Positions 25,114 to 33,316 of a DNA stretch of 64,000 nucleotides are shown here, piece after piece. Made by a program: the position numbers and the translations under genes. The notes under the pieces are model-generated. The model saw only the letters and a program-made list of their open reading frames with translations. It was not told the DNA's origin and did not search any database. The DNA is from Desulfobacterium sp. (GTDB lineage: Bacteria > Desulfobacterota > Desulfobacteria > Desulfobacterales > Desulfobacteraceae): NCBI GenBank assembly GCA_030145245.1, contig JAQYWC010000071.1, positions 62,001-126,000 on the forward strand, read 5' to 3'. Within the stretch, counting starts at the first letter, position 1; each line of letters starts with the position of its first letter.

Positions 25114-27393
25114 TCACACCTTTTTATCGTTAATCTCAACACCCATGGCCACAAGCTCCTCCCTGAGACGGTCAGATAACTCCCACTCCCTGTTCAACCG
25201 GGCGGCTTCCCGCTCTTCCAGGAGTTTGGCGACCTTGGCCGAAGGAACCTTGCCGGGATAAAAATCAAATATTTTTAGCACGCTGTCGATCTCCTTAAAA
25301 AGATCGATAACCGCCCGGGCGCCGGAAGGATCAATCCCCTGGGTGTCCATGAGCCGGTTCAACTCCTTCACCCCCTTGAACAGCGCCGCCATCACCCCCG
25401 GGATCTTCAGATCATCATCCATGGAGGAAAGAAAGCCCTGCTTCAGGTCATAGAGCAGCTGGTCAAGCCCATCATACCGTTCTCCCGCCTGCACACCGGC
25501 AAGGGCGGCAAGGCAGCGGTCCAGCTTGTAAAGGGAGCGCCTTGCGTCGTCAAGGGACTGGCTTGAGAGGGTAAGGGGTTTGCGGTAGTGGGAGGAGAGA
25601 AGCCAGAACCGGACCAGCCTGGGCTCCCACCCAAGGTTTTCCAGGATATCGAGATCGATTTTGGAAAGGGCATCCACCCCGAGGCTGCCGTCATAGTTGA
25701 CCGTGTCACAGTGCATCCACACCCTGGCAAGGGGCTCCCCTGCAAGGGCCCGGCACATGGCGTTCTCGTTCTCATGGTGGGGAAACAACAGCTCCCTTGA
25801 GCCGGTGTGGATATCAAACCCCTCTCCATGGTAATTCATGGCCATGGCCGCACACTGGAGATGGAGGGAGGGGCGGACATTTCCCCACTTGGTTTTCACG
25901 CACACCCCCCGTTTCAGCTCGGAAAGCCCCACCCGCTTCAACAGGGTAAAATCCTTGGGATTCTCCTTTTCATAGTCGTCCAGATCCACGGTGGCACCCA
26001 CCCTGATCTTGTCAAGGTCCACCCCGGAAAGTGAGCCGTACCCGGGAAGGCTCGAGATGTCAAAGTAAAGGGACCTGAGCTTTTCATAGGCATATCCGTT
26101 ATCACTGAGCCTTTCGGCAAGGGCCACCATCTCGTCCACATGGTCCGAAACAAGGGGGTAGGACTGGGCGGGCCTGACCCCAAGGGAGTCAAGATCCCGC
26201 TTAAACGCGTCAACAAAGGGCCGGGTAAACCCGGTAACGGAAACACCCTCCTGCTCTGACCCCTGGATGGTCTTGTCATCCAGATCCGTGATGTTGACCA
26301 CATGGTTAACCGAAAGCCGCCGGTACTCAAGGTACCGTACAAGAAGGTCGGTTGCAACAAAACGCCTGAACCGCGAGGGGTCCATCCGTTTGTGAACCGT
26401 GGGACCGCAGGTGTAAACGGACACCTTGCCCTGGGTCTTGGGTTCAAACCGCTCCTGGCTCCGGGACAGGGTGTTATAGAGATCAAGGCTGATGTTGTCC
26501 CTGACCGTGAACAGGGAGGTGGAAAGGTACCGCTCACCGCTGTCGGGAAAGATAACCACCACCGTGCCGGTCTTGATCTTCTTTGCCTCTTCAATGGCAA
26601 CGGCCATGGCCGCGCCGCTGCTCATCCCCACAAAAAGGCCCTCGCTCCTGGCAAGGTTCCTGGCAGCCTCAAAGGCGGTTTCATCGTCGATGTTCACCTT
26701 TTCATCCAGCCGTTTCTTATCAAAGAGATCGGGAATGTAGGACTCTTTCATGTTCTTGAGTCCCTGGATACCATGGCCCAGATAGGGCTCGGCACCAATG
26801 ATCCGGATGTCGGGATTGAGCTCCTTGAGTTTCCGGGACAGTCCCATGAGGGTGCCGCTGGTTCCAAGGGTCGCCACCACGCTGGTCACCCTGCCCTGGG
26901 TCTGCTCCCAGATCTCCGGAGCAGTGGTCCTGTAGTGGGCCATCCAGTTGGCATCGTTGTTGTACTGGTCTGTCATAAAGTAACGGTCGGGATTTTCCCG
27001 GGCCAGGCGGTACACCTCTTCGATGGCACCGTCTGATCCCAGGTGTCCGGGGGTAAGCCGGATCTCGGCCCCCCTGGCCCTGAGGATACTCTTTCTCTCT
27101 TCGCTTGCCGATTCCGACATGGCAAGAAGAAGACTATACCCTTTTTCCGAACAGATCATGGCAAGGCCGATCCCCGTGTTTCCGCTGGTGGCTTCGATCA
27201 CGGTCTTGCCCGGCACAAGCTCTCCGCTTTTTTCCCCCTGCTCAATCATGGAGAGGGCTGCCCTGTCCTTGATCGATCCCCCGGGGTTCATATACTCAAG
27301 CTTGGCAAAAATTCTGACCCCTGGAACCGGATTCATCCGTTTTATCTCCACCAGGGGCGTGTTTCCGATGGAGTCGAGAATTGAATGGCTCAT
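25114..27393 (-). CDS. Cysteine synthase fused to a CysRS-like domain lacking HIGH and KMSKS
   Basis: 759 residues. Residues 1-300 are an O-acetylserine sulfhydrylase-type enzyme: PLP lysine in GGSIKDRAA (Lys42), TSGNTG (69-74) and SSGAA (259-262). From ~303 the sequence aligns along the whole of cysteinyl-tRNA synthetase (LYNTLSR, CGPTV, VVNITDLDDKTI, FDIHTGSRELLFPHHENE, SSHYRKPL, and the C-terminal helical end). The zinc ligands Cys329, Cys514, His539 and Glu543 are kept. The HIGH position reads DPSR and the KMSKS position reads SLGVD. Trp205 of E. coli CysRS is Leu here. Aminoacyl-adenylate chemistry is therefore doubtful; cysteine sensing or channelling is inferred. It overlaps tmk by 4 bp. 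Confidence 0.9.
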   Translation of the reverse strand: MSHSILDSIGNTPLVEIKRMNPVPGVRIFAKLEYMNPGGSIKDRAALSMIEQGEKSGELVPGKTVIEATSGNTGIGLAMICSEKGYSLLLAMSESASEERKSILRARGAEIRLTPGHLGSDGAIEEVYRLARENPDRYFMTDQYNNDANWMAHYRTTAPEIWEQTQGRVTSVVATLGTSGTLMGLSRKLKELNPDIRIIGAEPYLGHGIQGLKNMKESYIPDLFDKKRLDEKVNIDDETAFEAARNLARSEGLFVGMSSGAAMAVAIEEAKKIKTGTVVVIFPDSGERYLSTSLFTVRDNISLDLYNTLSRSQERFEPKTQGKVSVYTCGPTVHKRMDPSRFRRFVATDLLVRYLEYRRLSVNHVVNITDLDDKTIQGSEQEGVSVTGFTRPFVDAFKRDLDSLGVRPAQSYPLVSDHVDEMVALAERLSDNGYAYEKLRSLYFDISSLPGYGSLSGVDLDKIRVGATVDLDDYEKENPKDFTLLKRVGLSELKRGVCVKTKWGNVRPSLHLQCAAMAMNYHGEGFDIHTGSRELLFPHHENENAMCRALAGEPLARVWMHCDTVNYDGSLGVDALSKIDLDILENLGWEPRLVRFWLLSSHYRKPLTLSSQSLDDARRSLYKLDRCLAALAGVQAGERYDGLDQLLYDLKQGFLSSMDDDLKIPGVMAALFKGVKELNRLMDTQGIDPSGARAVIDLFKEIDSVLKIFDFYPGKVPSAKVAKLLEEREAARLNREWELSDRLREELVAMGVEINDKKV

Positions 27394-28055
27394 GATGCGC
27401 TGCTTCCTTTGCCCTGGAGTTCAAGCCCAAGGCGTTTGTTAATTCCGGACACAATCTCCCCAAAGACCTGATCCTGGGTTCCTGCGGCATCAACCACCAG
27501 GAAGCGCTCCCTTTCCGCCTGGGCAAGGGCAAGATAGCCTTGCCGCACCCGCTGGTGGAATTCAAGGGCCTCCTGCTCGAACCGGGTCTCATCAGCGGTT
27601 CTTGCGCCTTTTTCCAAAGCACTGAAGGCCCGCTGGAGCCCGATTTCCGGATCCAGGTCAAAAAGGACGGTAAGGTCGGGCCGAAGATCCTGCACAACCA
27701 CGGAGTGGATGGTATCGATTAATTCTTTGGCAATCCCCCGGGCAGCGCCCTGATAAACGGTGGTGGCGTCGGTAAACCTGTCGCACAGCACGGTTTTGCC
27801 CGCGCCCAGCGACGGAACCACGACTTCAAACAGGTGCTGGGCCCGGTCTGCTCCATACAGAAAAAGCTCGCACAGGTCCGACATCCCGCTGTTGTCCGGG
27901 TCAAGGAGAATGGCCCTGATTTTTTTTCCGATAGGGGTATCGCCAGGTTCCCTTGTGACAACCGTGTCATGCCCGTTTTCATCAAAACAGGCTGACAATC
28001 TCTTAATCTGTGTTGTCTTGCCGGAACCTTCGATCCCTTCAAAGGTGATAAACAT
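27390..28055 (-). CDS. tmk: Thymidylate kinase
   Basis: 221 residues. The P-loop FEGIEGSGKTTQI is near the N-terminus, VVTREPGDTPIG carries the DR(E)-type dTMP-binding segment, and CDRFTDATTVYQGAARG is the signature around residues 93-109. It phosphorylates dTMP to dTDP. It is the first gene of a minus-strand unit with the cysteine synthase/CysRS-like fusion, which it overlaps by 4 bp. It is divergent from lptD (118 bp), so the shared gap should hold both promoters. Confidence 0.95.
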   Translation of the reverse strand: MFITFEGIEGSGKTTQIKRLSACFDENGHDTVVTREPGDTPIGKKIRAILLDPDNSGMSDLCELFLYGADRAQHLFEVVVPSLGAGKTVLCDRFTDATTVYQGAARGIAKELIDTIHSVVVQDLRPDLTVLFDLDPEIGLQRAFSALEKGARTADETRFEQEALEFHQRVRQGYLALAQAERERFLVVDAAGTQDQVFGEIVSGINKRLGLELQGKGSSAS

Positions 28056-28173
28056 AAGTTGCTCCCAACATTGCTTGACTTTTAAGCATTAAAATGGCTT
28101 TATACAGTAAAATTTCCGTAAAATGAAACATTAAAATCCGAAACACCTGTTTCCCCAGACTGGACAACCAACC

Positions 28174-30495
28174 ATGGCGCCATTGTTACCCAGAAAATCA
28201 AAATACCGCAACCGGTCAACATCCTTGGCCATCCTGCTTCTAATCGCTTTCATCTCCCTTTGGCCGGTATCAGCGGCAGCTTTGTCAGAGATGCCGACCA
28301 AGGAGACATCCTGGCACATTTCCGCCCTGAAGGGTACCCAGGACCAGGAGAGGGATCTCTATGTCGCCGAAGGCGAGGTGGTGATCACAGGCGGCAACAC
28401 CCGGCTGGAAGCGGACTATGTGGAGTTCAACAACACCACCAAGGATGCCCAGGCCAGAGGACATGTGCTCCTGATTTCAGGAGAAGACACGGTAACCTGC
28501 GAGTCCATGAACCTCAACCTTGCCACTGAGACAGGAACCATCTATGACGGCACCGTGTTTATCCAGGAGAACAACTTCTATATCAGGGGTGATAAAATCA
28601 CAAAAACCGGCAAGGATACTTACCAGGCCGGGAAAGCCTCCCTCACCTCCTGTTCAGGAGACGCCCCGGACTGGAAAATTTCGGTCAGGGATGTAAAGGT
28701 CACCATGGAAGGATACGGGTTTGCAAAACACGCAACTGTCTGGGCAAAAAAGATGCCCACCCTGTACTCGCCCTTTCTGGCATTTCCGGCAAAGACAAAG
28801 CGGCAGACAGGCTTGCTTGCGCCCCAATACTCCATTTCAGACCGAAAGGGATTTCAGTTCACCCAGCCCCTGTTCCTTGCCCTCTCCCGAAACACGGATG
28901 CGACCCTCTACGCCGACTACCTGGAAAAACGGGGCATAAAGCTGGGAGCCGAATACCGTTATCTCCTTGCCAACGGATCCAAGGGAACCGCGTTCCTGGA
29001 TTTTATGGACGACCGGAAGATCGATGACGGCACCGAAGACACCGAGGATTACCGCTACAGCAGCACCCCGGACAGGACCAACACGGACCGGTACTGGTTC
29101 AGGATGAAACATGACCAGAACCTTCCGGGCCAGTGGAAGGCAAAACTGGATCTGGACATTGTAAGCGACGCCGACTATCTCCGTGAATTCAAGGACGGTT
29201 ACACGGGTTTCACCCAGACCCGGGACTATTTTGACAGCACCTTCGGCAGAAGTGTGGACGACTATGACGACACGATCCGGGCAAACCAGTTCAACCTGAA
29301 CAAAACCTGGTCCGCCTACAGCCTGAACATGGACGTTGACTGGTATGACAATGTCATCGCAAGAAGGGACCACAGCGATGACACGACCCTACAGACCCTT
29401 CCGGCCGTCGCGTTCAACTCGATCCGGCAGAGAATCAACCACACCCCCCTGTACGTGGATTTAGATTCCGAGTTCAGGAGTTTTTACCGGAAGGACACCA
29501 CCGCCGCCAAAACAAACGGCCAGCGAACCGACCTCCATCCCACCCTCTATCTTCCCATGCGGGCCGGACAATACTTCAGTCTGGAGCCATCCGTGGGAGT
29601 TCGCCAGACCCTTTGGTATTCGGACGAGTACGAATACGCCTCCGGAAACGACGAGGGGTTTAATCACCGGGAACTTTATGACCTCAACCTGAAACTTTCA
29701 ACCGAGGTATCCCGGGTGTTCAGCCCGGCCAACGGGTTTGCCGATAAGATTAAACACGAGATCACGCCTGCCCTTGAGTATCACTACATCCCGGACAGGG
29801 ACCAGGACGACCTGCCCTTCTTCGACGACACGGACAGGATCGCCAGGAGAAATGACCTGACCTGGTCAATGACCAACCGGTTCGTCACAAGAAAGCGAAA
29901 GCCCACCAGGGCAAAGCCGGAATCCGCCCCTTTGGCAGCCACAAAACCCGAAGGCACAGAAGAGGAGTATGTCTACCACGAATTTGCCTGGATCAAACTC
30001 TTCCAGACCTGCTACTTTGAAGATCAGACCCATTACGACGAGGACGTAAGATTCGACTCCTCCCAATCCTTTTCCGACATCTCCCTGGAGAGTGAGTTTT
30101 CACCCTACTCCTGGCTCTCCCTGGAACTGGATGCAGACTGGTCTCCCTATGAGAACCACTTCATGGAACAGAGCACCGGCCTCACCCTGAGGGACACCCG
30201 GGGAGATTCCATCCAGGGCTGGTACCGATACAAAAGGGAACGGACCGAACCTCTGAAAGTGGATCCCTCGGAGACGTTTTACGTCAGGTTAGACACAACC
30301 CTGACATCGAGACTCAGTGCCTTTTTCACCTATGAAGAGGATCTGTTCAAAAAAGAGAGGGTCGAAGCTGTAACCGGTATCCAGTATCGCAAAGATTGCT
30401 GGTCCCTGCTTCTGGCCTACAAAGACGAACCGGACGACAGATCCTTTGGTTTCATAATAACCCTGTATGGTATCGGAGAATTCGGACGAAAATGA
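28174..30495 (+). CDS. lptD: LPS-assembly outer-membrane protein LptD
   Basis: 773 residues. A signal peptide ends around residue 36 (WPVSAAALS). An OstA/LptA-like N-terminal domain (YVAEGEVVITGG, LEADYVEFNN) is followed by a long beta-barrel region rich in aromatic and acidic residues and ending in a strand (SFGFIITLYGIGEFGRK). LptD inserts lipopolysaccharide into the outer membrane, so the cell is diderm with LPS. Only a few cysteines are visible, so the E. coli disulfide pattern is not obviously kept. Its stop overlaps the start of the NusG-like gene (ATGA). Confidence 0.9.
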   Translation: MAPLLPRKSKYRNRSTSLAILLLIAFISLWPVSAAALSEMPTKETSWHISALKGTQDQERDLYVAEGEVVITGGNTRLEADYVEFNNTTKDAQARGHVLLISGEDTVTCESMNLNLATETGTIYDGTVFIQENNFYIRGDKITKTGKDTYQAGKASLTSCSGDAPDWKISVRDVKVTMEGYGFAKHATVWAKKMPTLYSPFLAFPAKTKRQTGLLAPQYSISDRKGFQFTQPLFLALSRNTDATLYADYLEKRGIKLGAEYRYLLANGSKGTAFLDFMDDRKIDDGTEDTEDYRYSSTPDRTNTDRYWFRMKHDQNLPGQWKAKLDLDIVSDADYLREFKDGYTGFTQTRDYFDSTFGRSVDDYDDTIRANQFNLNKTWSAYSLNMDVDWYDNVIARRDHSDDTTLQTLPAVAFNSIRQRINHTPLYVDLDSEFRSFYRKDTTAAKTNGQRTDLHPTLYLPMRAGQYFSLEPSVGVRQTLWYSDEYEYASGNDEGFNHRELYDLNLKLSTEVSRVFSPANGFADKIKHEITPALEYHYIPDRDQDDLPFFDDTDRIARRNDLTWSMTNRFVTRKRKPTRAKPESAPLAATKPEGTEEEYVYHEFAWIKLFQTCYFEDQTHYDEDVRFDSSQSFSDISLESEFSPYSWLSLELDADWSPYENHFMEQSTGLTLRDTRGDSIQGWYRYKRERTEPLKVDPSETFYVRLDTTLTSRLSAFFTYEEDLFKKERVEAVTGIQYRKDCWSLLLAYKDEPDDRSFGFIITLYGIGEFGRK

Positions 30496-31016
30496 TTCAA
30501 GCCAAGCAATGGTACACCCTTCTCACGCGGAGCCGTTTTGAAAACGTTGTATTCAAGGACATCCAGAAAAAATCCATTGAGGCCTTTCTTCCCAGAATCA
30601 AGGTAAAGAGCCGGCGTAAAGACAGGAAACTGATGATCGATCTCCCCCTGTTTCCGGGCTTCCTCTTTGTCAACATAGGTCCCGACCCCCAGGAGCACCT
30701 GAGCGTCCTGAAAACCTATGGCTCTGTTCGGCTGCTGGGGTTTTCAGACGGCCCGGTGGCCGTTCCCGACAGCCATATAGAGTCCCTTAAGATCATCACA
30801 AGCACAGACAGTGACATCATCTGCGGCACCACGGGAACCCTCAGGAAAGGCGAGATGGTTCAGGTGGTAAACGGACCCTTTTCAGGCGTCAGGGGAGAGT
30901 TTTTGCGCTACAAGGGCAAAGACCGGGTGATCATAAAGATTGAGACACTGGGCCAGTTCGCAGGCGTTGAAATCGACAGGGATGATGTGGAAGTATTGCC
31001 GGATATCCTCGCCTAA
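30492..31016 (+). CDS. NusG-family transcription factor paralogue (RfaH/UpxY-like)
   Basis: 174 residues from the ATG at 30492, which overlaps the lptD stop. The NGN domain is shown by WYTLLTRSRFENVV, FLPRIKVKSRR and LPLFPGFLFVNI. The KOW domain is at the C-terminus (KGEMVQVVNGPFSGVRG to DVEVLPDILA). General nusG normally sits with rplK/secE, so this is a specialised paralogue. Such factors promote antitermination of long operons for polysaccharides or envelope components. Coupling to lptD suggests an envelope target. The target operon is not visible. Confidence 0.85.
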   Translation: MIQAKQWYTLLTRSRFENVVFKDIQKKSIEAFLPRIKVKSRRKDRKLMIDLPLFPGFLFVNIGPDPQEHLSVLKTYGSVRLLGFSDGPVAVPDSHIESLKIITSTDSDIICGTTGTLRKGEMVQVVNGPFSGVRGEFLRYKGKDRVIIKIETLGQFAGVEIDRDDVEVLPDILA

Positions 31017-31020
31017 CCCC

Positions 31021-31049
31021 TTGACATAGTATAAAAATTTGTTTAGATA
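31021..31049 (+). promoter_or_regulatory. Sigma-70-type promoter upstream of the HU/IHF gene
   Basis: TTGACA (31021-31026), a 17-nt spacer and TAGATA (31044-31049) give a near-consensus promoter 102 bp before the HU-like gene. A hairpin with a T tract lies directly after the predicted start point. Confidence 0.55.
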
Positions 31050-31057
31050 GTGACTTG

Positions 31058-31085
31058 CGCCCATCCGATGGGCCAATTTTTTTTA
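31058..31085 (+). terminator. Intrinsic terminator or attenuator after the NusG-like gene
   Basis: GCCCAT-CCG-ATGGGC (about 31059-31073) followed by CAATTTTTTTT is a good rho-independent terminator for the lptD-nusG-like unit. Because the promoter at 31021 lies just before it, it could instead act as an early attenuator for the HU gene. Confidence 0.65.
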
Positions 31086-31150
31086 CGGAAAAATGGTCTC
31101 GCACACTGGTTTGCTGATGAGCCTGTTCCAGACAACATAAAAGAGGATTT

Positions 31151-31426
31151 ATGAATAAACTTGAACTTATCTCCGTCCTGAAACAGAGGTCGGATCTTAC
31201 AAAAACTGAGGCAGCCGAAGTTGTTCAGATATTTTTTGATTCATTGACCGATGCACTTTCAAAGGATGAACGGGTCGAAATACGCGGTCTGTGCAGTTTT
31301 TTTATCAAAGAGTACAAAAGTTATACCGGTCGAAATCCAAAGACCGGGGCCAAGGTAACCATTCCGGCAAAGAAACTGCCGTTTTTCAAGTGTGGCAAAG
31401 AGCTGAAAGAACGGGTCGATTATTAG
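31151..31426 (+). CDS. HU/IHF family DNA-binding protein
   Basis: 91 residues, standard size. The arm motif GRNPKTGAKVTIPAKKLPFFKCGKEL matches the DNA-intercalating beta ribbon with its proline, and the N-terminal helical dimerisation part is KLELISVLKQR. The ribbon sequence leans toward IHF-alpha-like proteins, but HU and IHF cannot be separated safely. A ribosome binding site (AGAGGA) precedes the ATG. holB follows 3 bp after the stop. Confidence 0.93.
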   Translation: MNKLELISVLKQRSDLTKTEAAEVVQIFFDSLTDALSKDERVEIRGLCSFFIKEYKSYTGRNPKTGAKVTIPAKKLPFFKCGKELKERVDY

Positions 31427-31429
31427 CCA

Positions 31430-32512
31430 ATGCCTGTTCATGACACAGCAGAGGAGCATTGCCGGCCAAAGGAAGGGACAGACCTGCCCAAGGCATTGAC
31501 AGCCATCCTTGAGACCCGAAAAATACCCAATGCTCTTCTGCTCCTCGGCAACCCGGGCATAGGCAAGCAAGACGCCGCACTGCAGTTTGCCCGGGCAGCC
31601 AACTGCCAGGGCGAACGGCTGTCCAGGGCACTTGCCTGCAACAGATGCAAATCATGCAGAAAGATCGCCGCAGGGATGCACCCCGATATCCTCCGGGTTG
31701 CCCCGGTAAAGGGCTCCATCAGAATTGCACAGATCCGTGACCTTTACGGAGCCATCACGGTAAAACCCCATGAGGCGAAATTCCGCATGGTTCTGATCCA
31801 GGACTCGGATGCCATGAACCCGGAGGCGTCCAACGCGCTGTTGAAGATCCTTGAAGAGCCGCCGGACCGCACCTTTTTCGTTCTGACTGCAGAAACAACC
31901 GATACCCTTCTTCAGACCATCCTTTCCCGGTGCCGGCAGGTGCGGTTCAGGCCGGCAAGCGTTGAAAGCATCCGGAAGGTCCTGGTGGACGCCCACGGCA
32001 TTGATCCTGTCATGGCAAAGGTTGCGGCATCATGGTCCGACGGAAGCCTCAGCAAAGCCCTCAGGCTTCTCAACCTGTCAGACAACAACGACGGCACGGA
32101 CTGGATAAAAAGACGGCAGTGGCTCATCACCGAAACAGCAGCCCTGATCAAAGGCGGCAACGGAAGCGACCGGACCGCCCTCCTTCTTTTAGCGGAAAAG
32201 ATCGGCCGGCAACCTGACCTCTTAAAGGATTCCCTGGCCGTCATCAGAACCTTTTTCAGGGACATTGCCGTGTTCGGATACAGCCCCGGCACCATTGTCA
32301 ATAATGATTTTTCAGCCCTTTTGCTGGAGATCATCCAAAATCAGCCGGCCCTGGCCCGGAAAGCCCTGGAATGGATCAAAGAGATCCACGGGGTTGAAAA
32401 AACAATCAAGGCCAATGCAGGTGCCAGATTAACCTTGGAAGCATTTTTCATTAAACTCATACCTGCCAGGCAAAGGCCTGACGCCATAAAGGTCCACAGG
32501 AGAGCATCATGA
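31430..32512 (+). CDS. holB: DNA polymerase III delta' subunit
   Basis: 360 residues. Clamp-loader AAA+ features are GNPGIGKQDAALQFA near residue 40, the zinc module CNRCKSCRKI (with Cys67), HPDILRVAP, and the SRC motif in ILSRCRQVRF, preceded by ALLKILEEPP. Delta' is the stator of the clamp loader that places the beta clamp. The ricT start overlaps its stop, and metG follows, the same order as around holB-yaaT-metS in Bacillus. Confidence 0.93.
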   Translation: MPVHDTAEEHCRPKEGTDLPKALTAILETRKIPNALLLLGNPGIGKQDAALQFARAANCQGERLSRALACNRCKSCRKIAAGMHPDILRVAPVKGSIRIAQIRDLYGAITVKPHEAKFRMVLIQDSDAMNPEASNALLKILEEPPDRTFFVLTAETTDTLLQTILSRCRQVRFRPASVESIRKVLVDAHGIDPVMAKVAASWSDGSLSKALRLLNLSDNNDGTDWIKRRQWLITETAALIKGGNGSDRTALLLLAEKIGRQPDLLKDSLAVIRTFFRDIAVFGYSPGTIVNNDFSALLLEIIQNQPALARKALEWIKEIHGVEKTIKANAGARLTLEAFFIKLIPARQRPDAIKVHRRAS

Positions 32513-33306
32513 CAAAAATTGCAGGTATCCGTTTCAAGCCTGCCGGCAAAATATACGATTTTGACTGCGGCGCGTTTGTCCTAGATATAGGGGACAAGGT
32601 GATTGTGGAAACAGAGCAGGGGCTTGGATTCGGTGTTGTCACCGTCCCGCCGGCGCCCCTTGAATCTGAGAAAAAGAAGAAACAGCTCAAAAAGGTGTTC
32701 CGCATCGCCACGGAAGCGGACTTCCAGAAGAGGGAAAAGAACAAGGAGCTTGAGCAACAGGCCTTTGACTTCTGCCAGGGCTGCATCTCAAAGCTTGGGC
32801 TGAAGATGAACCTCTTCTCCGTGGAGAGCACCTTTGATGCGGCCAAGCTCACCTTTTTCTACACGGCCGACGGCCGGGTGGACTTCAGGGAACTTGTGAA
32901 GATCCTTGTCAAGGAGTACCGCATCCGCATCGAGATGCGCCAGGTGGGCATCCGGAACCAGTCAAAACAGTGCGGTGGACTGGGCAGGTGCGGCCGGGAG
33001 ATCTGCTGCTCATTGTTCATGAAGAACTTTGATCCTGTGTCCATAAAGATGGCCAAGGAGCAGGGTCTCTCCCTGAATCCCACAAAAATTTCAGGCCTGT
33101 GCGGCAGGCTCATGTGCTGCCTCACCTTTGAAAACAAAACCTACAAGCTACTGAAAAAAGAGCTTCCCAAACCAGGCAAGATCCTTGAAACCCCCAAAGG
33201 CCGGGGCAAGGTGATTCGTCAGAACGTGCTCAGGGGAACGGTATCACTCCGCCTTGAAGATGGTTCTGAACTCGAAGCCGACCCAAAAGATCTAAGCAAA
33301 GGATAA
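32509..33306 (+). CDS. ricT: PSP1/RicT-family regulatory iron-sulfur protein
   Basis: 265 residues. The PSP1 C-terminal domain is recognised by the cysteine-rich core CGGLGRCGREICC and GLCGRLMCCLTFE. In Bacillus RicT (YaaT) forms a complex with RicA and RicF that binds Fe-S clusters and affects RNase Y-dependent mRNA processing. No ricA or ricF homologues are seen here, so the protein may act alone or with other partners in this lineage. It overlaps holB by 4 bp and precedes metG by 10 bp. Confidence 0.9.
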   Translation: MTKIAGIRFKPAGKIYDFDCGAFVLDIGDKVIVETEQGLGFGVVTVPPAPLESEKKKKQLKKVFRIATEADFQKREKNKELEQQAFDFCQGCISKLGLKMNLFSVESTFDAAKLTFFYTADGRVDFRELVKILVKEYRIRIEMRQVGIRNQSKQCGGLGRCGREICCSLFMKNFDPVSIKMAKEQGLSLNPTKISGLCGRLMCCLTFENKTYKLLKKELPKPGKILETPKGRGKVIRQNVLRGTVSLRLEDGSELEADPKDLSKG

Positions 33307-33316
33307 CATTCGACAA

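Noticed and set aside
25114-26490. Calling the C-terminal part of the fusion a working cysteinyl-tRNA synthetase
   Set aside because: Both HIGH and KMSKS are absent at the aligned positions, while the metG gene in the same window shows what intact motifs look like.
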